Of a stretch of DNA of 64,000 bases, positions 55,395 to 64,000 are shown one piece after another. Made by a program: the position numbers and the translations under genes. Under the pieces are notes generated by a model. The model ran no database searches. It saw only the letters and a program-made list of their open reading frames with translations, and was not told where the DNA came from. This DNA is from Euphorbia lathyris (Eukaryota; Streptophyta; Magnoliopsida; Malpighiales; Euphorbiaceae), in the NCBI RefSeq assembly GCF_963576675.1, contig NC_088915.1:81663501-81727500 (forward strand). Reading direction: 5' to 3'. Numbering within the stretch: position 1 is the stretch's first letter; each line of letters opens with the position of its first letter.

Positions 55395-56723
55395 TGTTGG
55401 TCCCTTATAACGTAACAAGTTAGTTTCAAAGGGGGGATAGAAACTACTTTAAATTTTAATACGTTAAGGCTGATTTCTTTTTCTTTGAAAAAGGATTACA
55501 CAGCGCGCTGAGTAGATTAAGACACTAGCTTAGTCAACTGGTGACTAAGTCAACTTCTTTCTTTGAGTCAGGAGATAGCACTTAAGTCTATTCCTGAACT
55601 CAGATACTCAATTCAACACAACTCAGCGTGACCTCTTTACTTGGTCAGTTTTGTTTAAGCAAGCAATATATATTAAGGAGTTTAAGGTTAGAAAGATGTT
55701 ACTCAGCAGATTTATCCAGGTTCGGCCTCCAAGCCTACGTCCTGTCCCCGGAACACGTTCCGAGCTTTCAAATTCTCTACTGAGCTCTTTAACGGTAGAG
55801 CATCAAACCTTTTACAACTTAGAAGCTGAGTATAACAAGAGTACCTTCCTCTATACCTCTACTCACTTCTAATCTCTCGCTGAGTACTATAACCGAGTAC
55901 TCAGCCTCTCCTTTCTAATCTCTAGAAATGATAAAGATTTGTCCTAAACAACAATTGCTAAGACACCTTAGATGATTGAATAATCACTCTAGACGTTTAC
56001 ACGAAAGATATATAATTTGGTGTAAGAATTTGCTTTGCTTTTCTTCACAGAACTTTGAGTGGATTTTTGGTCAGCGTAATGGCTTGATCAAGTTCTATGT
56101 AAATGAAGCAACTGAAGGGCTCTATTTATAGAGACGTCTGAGACATCAGTCATTTCGAATTTCGAAATAACCGTTGGAGGGAAACGGCTTCCTGTCGTTG
56201 TCACTCAGTCTTGCTCAAAGCTCTCGGCCAATCAGATTTGAGTATCTTCTGTCCTCGGTCAGCTTTTAGTCAGTTCGGCAGAATGTCTCTCCATTTATGG
56301 TAAGGTCAACTAGACAGCGTCCTGTGTCTTCTGAACTTTACCCAAAGTGGAATACTTTGTTTGGAAGTTGTTCTTGCTCAGCTGCTGTCTTGTACTCTTT
56401 GTCGATTCAACTCAGCAGCTTCATTCCGAAGTTGTTCAACGAAGGTCTTCTAGATCCTTCTCTTCGCTGAGCTGCGTTTTGTTCATAACGACAGCGTTTT
56501 GTACTCGCGGGCCGAGTGGTCTTGATCTGTTTGACTTGGGCTTTGACTTCCGTATGGGCTTTAAGCCTTTTAGTCTTTATGTCTTATAAACAATTTAACT
56601 CAACATTGAACAAACACATTAGTGTAATAAATCAAAGCATTTAAACTTAGTGTGTTTAGAATATATTTAATTTTACTTAAATAATTTTGTCAAATCAAAA
56701 TCATGTGGAAAGGTGTTTCAACA
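55395..56723 (-). repeat. SIRE LTR 3 (5' LTR of copy 2 in transcription order)
   Basis: tgttggtccc...gtttcaaca on the plus strand, followed directly by the GGATC target duplication and copia RT sequence. TATA palindrome at 56120-56133. Primer site at 55381-55392. Confidence 0.9.
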
Positions 56724-58148
56724 GGATCTTCAAAAAGAAGACTGACATGGATGGAAAGGTTACCTACAAAGCTAGGTTAGTAGCGAAAGGATATCGTCAG
56801 AAGCAAGGAATTGATTATGACGAAACTTTCTCTCCTGTGGCTATGTCCAAATCAATCAGAATAATGCTTACTATTGCCGCTCACTACGATTACGAGATTT
56901 GGCAAATGGATGTGAAAACAGCTTTCCTGAACGGAAACCTGCTTGAGGATGTATACATGATGCAACATGAAGGCTTCATATCAAAGGATGCAAACAAAGT
57001 TTACAAACTTCAGAGATCCATTTATGGACTCAAGCAAGCATCTAGAAGCTGGAACAAGCGTTTTGACGAAACCATAAAACAATTTGGTTTCGAACAAAAT
57101 TGCGAAGAAGCTTGCATTTACAAGAAAGCAAGTGGGAGCTCTGTAGCATTTCTGATATTATATGTGGACAATATATTATAAATGGGAAATGACATAACTC
57201 TACTACAGTCGGTTAAAGTATGGTTATCAGGTAACTTCTCCATGAAAGACCTTGGTGAAGCAGCTTATATACTTGGTATAAAGATCTACAGAGATAGATC
57301 AAGAAGACTGCTTGGTCTTTCACAAGCTACATACATTGAAAAAGGTGCTAAAGAGGTTTAGCATGCTTGAATCGAAACGAGGTAACTTACCCATGGTACA
57401 TGGAGTAAAGTTAAACAATCATCAATGTCCTAAAACCGAAGATGATAAGAAGCACATGGCTATAATCCCGTAGGCCAGCGCAATCGGTTCGATTATGTAT
57501 GCTATGCTATGCACTAGACCTGACGTAGCGTTCGCGTTAAGTTTGACGAGTCGTTACCAAGGTAATCCGGGAGACAAGCACTGGAATGCCGTCAAGAACA
57601 TCCTTAAGTACTTGAGAAGAACTAAGGACATGTTTCTAGTGTACGGAGAAGGGGATCTGAAAATAGAAGAATTTTCAGATGCCAGTCATCTCACAGACGA
57701 GAACGATTTTAAATCCCAATTAGGATACCTGTTTATCTTGAATGGGGGCGCGGTCAGTTGGAAGAGTTCCAAGCAGGGAAGCGTAGCTTTCTCTATGACC
57801 GAGTCAGAGTATATCGCTGCTGCGGAAGCAGCAAAGGAAGCGGTTTGGATTAGAAAGTTCATTACAGAACTTGGTGTGGTGCCTGACATTGTAAATCCCA
57901 TTACACTGTACTATGATAACAATGGAGCCATTGCGCAAGCAAAGGAACCACGGTCTCATAATGCATCCAAGCATTACCTGAAGCGATACCACATTATAAG
58001 AGAAATTGTGGCAAGAGGAGATGTGAGAATAGAAAGAGTACCTACAGAGGACAACGTTGCAGATCCGTTGACAAAGCCCTTAACCCAGAAAGTACATGAT
58101 CGTCATCTTAGTTCTACTGGGATAAGTTGTAGAAACAATTGGCTTTAG
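56724..58148 (+). pseudogene. Copia RT and RNase H, right half of the split element
   Basis: Starts at the second GGATC and continues the RT of 35577 in register. RT: KARLVAKGYRQKQGIDYDETF, MDVKTAFLNGNLLEDVYM, YGLKQASRSWNKRF. The palm motif reads YVDN (last catalytic Asp changed to Asn), and a TAA follows two codons later (57179-57181). After more stops near 57359 and 57471, RNase H is open from 57495 to 58148 with SDASHLTD, SMTESEYIAA, YYDNNGAI and HYLKRYHIIRE. The plus-strand frame starting at 56687 begins inside the SIRE LTR and is chimeric. Confidence 0.85.
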
Positions 58149-58162
58149 TCCAAGTGGGAGTA

Positions 58163-59988
58163 TGTTGGGGTTTAGTGTCCTATAGACAATTGTTCTAGGA
58201 TAAACTCAATATAAATAAAGTGTTCTTTATATCATTTGTTTTAATGAGATATGGTTTCATAACTGTATAAAGGCAATCCCTTTTAAGAACTAAATAAAGT
58301 CTAATAAAAGGAAATCCATAAGTTTGTTTAAAGTGATTATAAAGTGTTCATACAAGCATGAAGTGAGACGAAACTTTATAATAAACTAATAAACTTAAAA
58401 CCACCCCAAGTCAAGTAATATGTTTAGGATTGACATATCACTGTTGAGACTTGCATGTAACAATGTCTTCTGTCCCGACAGAAAGCTGATCTCACAAGCT
58501 TCATATATACAGATATCTGGACAGTTACGTGGATCCAATGAAAAGGAGTTCATTAGGATTGGGGACACGAATTGAGATAGCAGGATGGGTAGATTCATCC
58601 TTGTCACCTGTTCATCTCATTGGTATTAATAGGTATAAGTAATCCTCAGACTCAAAGGAATGTTAATTGGTCATTCTGGATTACGGAATGTGATACTTTG
58701 ATCCTGTTGTAACACGATCCTTAACAGAGATGACTCTGGGGTGTGAACGGCAGACGTTGGGTATCACAGGAAGTAATTGCAGGATAATTATACATTGGAT
58801 TCAGCATTTATCACTCCCGATAAATGGGAGATACATCCATGGATCGCTTGTGGAAGACTCGACTCTAAATCCTTACAAGGTGATAGCTTAAGACTTGAAA
58901 TACAGATTTCACTTAACCTATCTAATTGGAGTTGACTCGACCTGTACAAGTAAAACGAACGTCTCGCTATATGTGACTTGACATTATCCATAGTCATAAG
59001 ATTCAGTTCAAGGATGTAGCTGATAAAGGATTGAATTATACTGTAACTAATACAGAAAGGTCAACGACATAATCAACCTGTCTTCTTATAGCTCTGGGGG
59101 AATGTTTCGGATTTGCTAATCACATTTCGCGCACTCATTCCGTTATGTAAAGATTAAATATAATTATGTGAAAATTAATTTAATAGTTACATACGGCTAG
59201 AAGCAATAAGAACCTAATGGGTCACACATAAGACTTGGAGCCCAAAAGAGAAACAGATGTTAATTAATTGATGGAAGCCCAACTGAGCCCAATAGGGCCC
59301 AGTAACTAAGGGGGGGGGGGGGGCGAAATTTATGTAATAAATACATAAATAATTAATTTGATTTTATCAATCCTAATTAGATTAGGATTATGAATTAAAG
59401 GATAATTAAATTAGGAGTTTTAATGAGATTAAAATTACTCCTATTATTATCCAATAAAGTTATTATTATTATTATCTTTATATTTAGATATATTAATAGA
59501 TAATAATTAAGAATTCTATTCCGAATTAAATTCTTATTAAGTAACCTAATTCTATCTAACTAGGGTTTAGATACAAGAGAATATAAATACCTCCCTCATT
59601 GTGATTTTTGATATACACAAGCATTCCAGGAGAGAGAATTTTCGACCCTCTAGCCGAGGACGAGATATTCACCGCTTCCTACCGATTCAATTGATTTTCA
59701 TCTCTTTCTTTTATTCCTTGATCTTGTGTTGATTTATTAGAGGCAATCTATTCTTGATTGCTTTCATACGGTTGATATCTAACTTGATTTGGGTTGTGTT
59801 TTGTCTTGTGCTTGGGAACTCGGAGTAAAAGTTGTGGGCACTTCGATTGCAACGGTAGATAGATCTTCATTAAGGTATTTCCTTCTATCCCTCTTTATAT
59901 GAAATAACGATTAACGGATCTTAGGTTGATGGAAAAAGCTTAAAATTTTTATATTTCCACTGCTATACGTTAGCCTTTAATTCCCTCA
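58163..59988 (+). repeat. Copia 3' LTR, about 1.83 kb
   Basis: A purine-rich ccaagtgggagta precedes TGTTGGGGTTTAGTGTCC; I place the other end at ttccctca (59988). TATA-like gaatataaatacctcc is at 59579-59594, and a 14-G run lies at 59310-59323. Short frames inside are not genes. The right end is inferred from where the RNase H sequence of the minus-strand copia resumes. Confidence 0.75.
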
Positions 59989-59993
59989 TAGCA

Positions 59994-61030
59994 CCTTGAG
60001 AATACTTGTCGTTTTAAAAAAAAAGACTGTTGCAGAATTATCACAATAAATTTTCAACGGCTTGGCAATACTATCGACAATTCCAAGTCCTGAAATAAAG
60101 TTCTGCAACCATAATCCATGAATCGTGGCCTCAAAGCATGCCACAAAGAATCCTTTTAATATATGCTTTCTGAGACAATCCTAATAATCTTTGTGATCTG
60201 TCACGAAATATTTCTATTCCAATCACATAGGATGCCTCACCCAGATCTTTCATTTCAAAGCTTTTTAGAGAGAAATTCTTTGATTTGACGTAATAAACCA
60301 AGATCGTTAGTTGCAAGCAAGATATCATCAACATACAGAACTAGAATTATAAACTTACATTGATCAACAATGTTTTCCTTAAATCCAAAAGATGTGATGG
60401 TATCATAAATTTAAGATACCATTGTCGGGAAACTTGTTTTAGTTCATATATTGACTTTTTAAGTTTACATACCATATTTTCCTTTCGTTCAACCACATAT
60501 CCTTCTAGTTGAACCATATAGTCCATATGAAATGGACCATACTCGGGAGGTAAGGAATTAAGAACAAACGTTGCTAGGAAATTTTCATTCACTTCCATTC
60601 CCATAGACTTTAGTTTTGTAGCAATATTAAACATTTCAATAATATCTTGATGCATGGTACGAGAACCATCAAACTTAATAGTGGTTAAAGTACTCGTTAG
60701 CATCCCAACAAGAGACTTATCAGCAGACTCAGACTGCAAACATTCTTCCACAAATTTCATAAATTCCTTAGCACTTTCAGTTCTATTTATTGTGGACTTA
60801 ATGTTGTTTGCTACTGTCATTTGCATAAACATTAAGCTTCGTCTGTTAGATTTTTCTCATGCTTTGTAGGCAGACCTCTGTTCGGCACTGCTAGTATCAC
60901 TAAGTGCATCATTTAAGATTGCCAAATCAAGATCTAAAACACCAAGATAAAAGAGAAATTAAGTTCATTGAACTTAGTTACAGACGTAGCTTGCGAATGA
61001 AGAGAAACAGGAACATATGCTTTAAAGATA
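59994..61030 (-). pseudogene. Minus-strand copia fragment: gag N-part joined to RT/RNase H
   Basis: In transcription order: gag pieces (VTKFNELNFS near 60980, LDLDLAILNDALSDTSSAEQ near 60890, then RSLMFMQMTVANNIKS, VGMLTSTLTTIKFDGSRT, VLNSLPPEYGPFHMDYM). This runs in one frame straight into VCKLKKSIYELKQVSRQWYL of RT, so the rest of gag, protease and integrase is deleted. Further RT follows: LYVDDILLATNDL-like sequence with KSFEMKDLGEASYVIGIEIF at 60131-60334. RNase H ends with PLKIYCDNSATV near 60030 and is cut at about 59994 by the plus-strand copia LTR. Frames are interrupted; dead copy. Confidence 0.75.
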
Positions 61031-62015
61031 TATAAATATACTCATCCATTAATGCTTTGAGTAATAAATTTAATTACAATAATATAGATCCATAATTTTA
61101 CCATCATCAAATGTACATTGAAATTCTCCTTTGGGTAAAATAACAATATACAACAATGAAACAAAACATAATTGATGCTTAATTTAAATATACGTAATTT
61201 GTAATTAATATACTCCAATTAGATATATTTGTCATCTTTGGATATACTAAACATGTCTAATCAAGCATATCAATTAACACATAATGTTCATAACTTATAA
61301 AATAATTAATCAACCTTTGGGCGACCCATAATATTTTATAACAATGAACGTCAATATACTCATGATAAAATATTTTGATACATAATATCATCTCAATTAT
61401 AAGCATCACATACATATGAGTAATTGAAATTATTTTAATGTGACATCTAATCTTTCTAATTTGGCCACTTTGGCGACTAACAAATTACACATAATTTAGA
61501 TATTAAATTAAAATAATATTATATAGGTTGATATGTGGTGACTATAAACATTATCAGTCAAAAACCTTGAAAGATGTGGTCACTTGATCATGTAAACATA
61601 TAATTGTCAGTAAACATCCAAAATTGAATTTAAGTATTATATACAGCCCATTATAATGGTTTGTAAAGAATAAAATCTATAAGTTTAATGCTGAAACATA
61701 ATTCTAAAGGGGAAAAAAAACTTGAGATCCTATAATCGTAATCCCCATAACCATTCCATGTACAAAAGAACAAAATTCAAAATGATAATCTTTTCAATAT
61801 TAATCATTTCAACTTTTATATATAACAATATCTCGTATGGTTAAACAGTAAAAGCCACTGTTTTACAACATCAATATTAAAACCAGATTCGACTCTTGAT
61901 TCAATCAATGATTAGTAAAATAAATAAAAATTGTAAATAGCATAATCACATATAGAAATTAACTATTAACGCAGCGGATGAAAACATAATTGGAAAATCA
62001 TTGATTCACAACCAG
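61031..62015 (-). other. 5' untranslated region of the minus-strand copia, AT-rich
   Basis: No coding resemblance on either strand. Position between gag and the primer site fits a long leader. Confidence 0.4.
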
Positions 62016-62027
62016 GCTCTGATACCA
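62016..62027 (-). promoter_or_regulatory. Primer-binding site (tRNA-iMet type) of the minus-strand copia
   Basis: tggtatcagagc on the minus strand, two bases after the LTR end (...ctaaca). Same primer as the SIRE element. Confidence 0.7.
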
Positions 62028-62029
62028 TA

Positions 62030-62606
62030 TGTTAGAAATCTTACAGATTTCATCATAATATTAGATAAACATTAATTGCTCAGATGTTCGAATAAGATGA
62101 TTTTCACAAACACTTAATAACAACTAGAAGAGCGTACCTTGATCCATGACGATTATAATCGAGTTCTTCTAGAGTCACAAGAATTGTGTTTCTCTCACTT
62201 AACCCTTTAGACTTCACAGATTTTCTTGATGTAGAGAAAATGACTTTTAGATAAGTTAGAGAGAGGACCAATTCTGATTTCTGTTATATAAATATACCTT
62301 CCATCAAGGTATCTCTTCATCCATAAGGTACCTTTTCATTAATGAACCAATAGGATTCAACGTACCCTTTCGTTAATCAAACATGATGATCGATCATACC
62401 CTTAGGTGAACTGACCAATAGGATTTATTGTTTTATTTTATCAAACATTAAGTATATAATATACTAGGACCATATTTTAACTTGATGTAAATTATGGAAA
62501 ATCCAATAATGTGGATATAGGAAAACTGTAAAAACCTTAATCCAAATTGTAATTTTTTTTTTTAATAATTTCAAATACAGATGAAATCAATAACGTATTT
62601 TTAACA
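62030..62606 (-). repeat. 5' LTR of the minus-strand copia (right limit tentative)
   Basis: On the plus strand it starts tgttagaaa at 62030; the matching inverse tttttaaca at 62598-62606 gives a 577-bp LTR. A minus-strand TATA-like tatatttatataac lies near 62282-62297. No partner LTR is in the window, so the right end is a guess. Confidence 0.45.
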
Positions 62607-63020
62607 GAATTAGATGTTCACAACTTACTGATTTGATCATCAATGGCTTAATAAGAGCAAAAATAAAAAATCAGAGGCTTAATGAACTAAAAAATGAAAA
62701 ATCAGAGACCTAATAATGCTTTTTACCATTTGAAAACATGTAACAAACTGAAAAAACGTGAAAATGAAAAAAAAAAAAAAAAATGTGGAAAATGAAAAAG
62801 AAAAACATAACAAATTGAAAAACCAACAGGAAAATGTAAAACGAAAAAATCATTTAAGTTTTTTTTTTCACGTTTTTTGTAATTCGGTTGGATTGGTAAT
62901 ATATTGAAAGTTTGGTTAGATTTAAAATGCAATGAAATTGTTCCTAAAAAATGCAATGAAATTGAGGTGCCCGCTATCCTCACGGTTTAAAAACAAAGTA
63001 TCTATACTTTGTTTTCTTAA
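62607..63020. other. AT-rich spacer
   Basis: A-rich runs including a 17-A run near 62768; nothing recognisable. Confidence 0.4.
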
Positions 63021-64000
63021 ACCAATAATATAAAGACACCTTATAACTCATCTCTTAGACCTCTGTACGTGTTTACTGGCTACCGTCTGTTCCAGTTGCT
63101 TTCAGTTTCTCCATTTCGCTGCTCTGGTTTTAGACGGTATGTTCGCGGCTCCGTTCTCTGGTAAGCTCGCAGTTCACTCAGCAGGTTCTTTTCCTTTCTC
63201 ATTTGTTTGAACTTTGAACCGATCTTAGGAAGAGACCAAACAGATATGCAGATCCAGGAGTTTCAGATCCGTGCAAACCTCTCACTTTCAGTCATAACTA
63301 TGGACGACTGAATTGCTGGTCAATGGCTTGTTGTTTACTTCCTTTTCTAAAGTCTCACAAATTTGGATTACTCACTGCTAGGTATGCTCAATTTTTAATT
63401 TCTGCTTCCACATTGTGATTTTTCAGTTCATATCCGTCACTGTATTTGTGATAGATTGTCTACTGATTATGTTTTTAGTTATGGTATGAAAATTGTCATA
63501 CTCGTCATCCTTAAAAGTGTTTGAATACAGTCAATTTTCAGGGCTTTAAGCTGTAGTTGATTTTATTAACATCAATTTTTTCTTCATGGCTTTAAGTTGT
63601 AATTGATAACATACACTACAAGAAAACAGGGCTTTAGAAGCCCTAATTTTACTCTGAAAGAGGGAATCTTTCATGGCTCCGGATCGTTTAATTGGCTCTT
63701 TGAGTGTCACGGGTTCTTTCATAACATGATTCTCATTTTGGCTTCTCTTGCGTGTTTATATCGTACTTGGCTTTTCAGGCTAAGAAGAGCGTTACTAAGT
63801 TGTCTCATGGAAGATCGTATATAATGATCGCTGATTATGGGACTCTTTGGCTTGTTAGTTTGCTCAATCTTGCTTGGTGCTGCTTTCAGGTTAGTGAATT
63901 TGCTAGATTCTTGGTTTGTTAGTTGTCTATGTTGAATGTATACAGCTCCACTCTTTATCAATTCTCTTTTTTCTTTTCTAATTTCAGTTAAGTTCATGGG
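63021..64000 (+). other. Possible 5' region of a host gene
   Basis: A TATA-like taatataaag at about 63027-63036 is followed by a less AT-rich stretch with pyrimidine runs. Several donor-like sites follow short frames: ttctctg/gtaagc near 63163 after an ATG at 63138, and cactgctag/gtatgc at 63382 after an ATG at 63323 (MACCLLPFLKSHKFG). Acceptor-like tttctaatttcag lies at 63976-63988 at the window edge. The composition looks like leader exons and introns, but no protein family is visible and no frame is long. Confidence 0.3.
63614..63660 (+). mobile_element. CACTA-like transposon terminus (candidate)
   Basis: cactacaagaaaacagggc, then a gggctttagaagccc hairpin, matches the form of plant En/Spm (CACTA) ends, which typically start CACTACAAGAAA. 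The other end is not recognised in the window. Confidence 0.4.

Larger units (their letters stand above)
35578..56723 (-). mobile_element. SIRE/Maximus-type Ty1/copia in tandem: LTR-internal-LTR-internal-LTR
   Basis: Three LTRs (35578-36900, 45482-46815, 55395-56723) alternate with two near-identical internal regions of about 8.58 kb (36901-45481 and 46816-55394). All lie on the minus strand. Target duplication GGATC is at 35573-35577 and 56724-56728. Each internal region has, in transcription order, a tRNA-iMet primer site, gag, pol in another frame, a spacer, a long third ORF and a polypurine tract. Shared stops in both third ORFs show that the copies descend from one inserted element. Confidence 0.93.
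32943..59988 (+). mobile_element. Ty1/copia element, plus strand, 5' LTR missing, split by a 21-kb insertion
   Basis: 5' untranslated sequence (32943-33361), gag, integrase and the RT start lie left of the insertion; RT, RNase H and the 3' LTR lie right of it (56724-59988). The insertion 35578-56723 sits inside an RT codon run and is flanked by GGATC on both sides. The 5' LTR and primer site are absent, replaced by the Ogre/Tat-like LTR at 32942. Coding parts carry several stops, so the copy is dead. Confidence 0.85.

Noticed and set aside
56687..56723. Start of the RT ORF at 56687
   Set aside because: This part is SIRE LTR sequence; the genuine copia frame resumes at the target duplication at 56724.
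59310..59323. Run of 14 G as a regulatory quadruplex
   Set aside because: A single homopolymer in an LTR, prone to assembly error; no separate G-tracts to support a specific structure.

Overview
The window reads as repeat-dense nuclear DNA of a flowering plant, most likely a eudicot. I see no bacterial operons, no rRNA or tRNA genes and no CRISPR. Almost everything is LTR retrotransposon: Ty3/gypsy of the Tat/Ogre and Athila types and Ty1/copia including a SIRE/Maximus-type element. The elements are stacked inside one another, with one GT-AG spliced host-like gene among them and the possible 5' end of another at the right edge. I cannot name the species.

Layout. 1-3421: 3' part of a plus-strand Tat-type pol with two in-frame TAG codons. 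3422-7470: a minus-strand Tat LTR-like region rich in tandem repeats, then a decayed, rearranged gag/protease/RT/RNase H fragment. 7471-8870: AT-rich, one MITE-like piece. 8871-24250: an Athila-type element in a partial tandem array, arranged truncated third-ORF region, LTR (12277-13814), complete gag-pol (14009-19267), third-ORF region, LTR (22713-24250). The two LTRs are each 1538 bp. The gag-pol frame is fully open, the third ORF is open in the truncated left copy (9600-10820) and has two stops in the right copy.

24598-28934 (minus): a gene of at least six exons, all introns phase 0, encoding a plant mobile domain (PMD, aminotransferase-like) protein with a coiled-coil tail. It has a TATA box at 29012-29021 and a premature TAG in the last exon. 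Its 2-kb first intron carries a 1295-bp Mutator-type element with about 0.38-kb inverted repeats and a perfect 9-bp target duplication. 29160-32942: 3' end of an Ogre/Tat-like element, with a 39-bp tandem array in the 3' untranslated region, a polypurine tract, and a 2.6-kb LTR whose TATA box follows eleven 22-bp palindromic repeats.

32943-59988: a plus-strand copia element lacking its 5' LTR. It is split by a 21,146-bp insertion (35578-56723) flanked by the duplication GGATC. That insertion is a minus-strand SIRE-type copia in the form LTR-internal-LTR-internal-LTR. Both internal regions carry gag, pol and a long third ORF with the same two in-frame stops, so the array expanded after insertion. 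59994-62606: an older minus-strand copia with a gag-to-RT deletion, apparently the target of the plus-strand copia. 62607-64000: AT-rich DNA, a possible host-gene 5' region and a CACTA-like terminus.

Relative order from nesting: the minus-strand copia at 60 kb is oldest, then the plus-strand copia, then the SIRE insertion, then its tandem expansion. Where the two SIRE copies can be compared, most premature stops are C-to-T changes in CAA or CAG, as expected for deaminated methylcytosine in silenced repeats.
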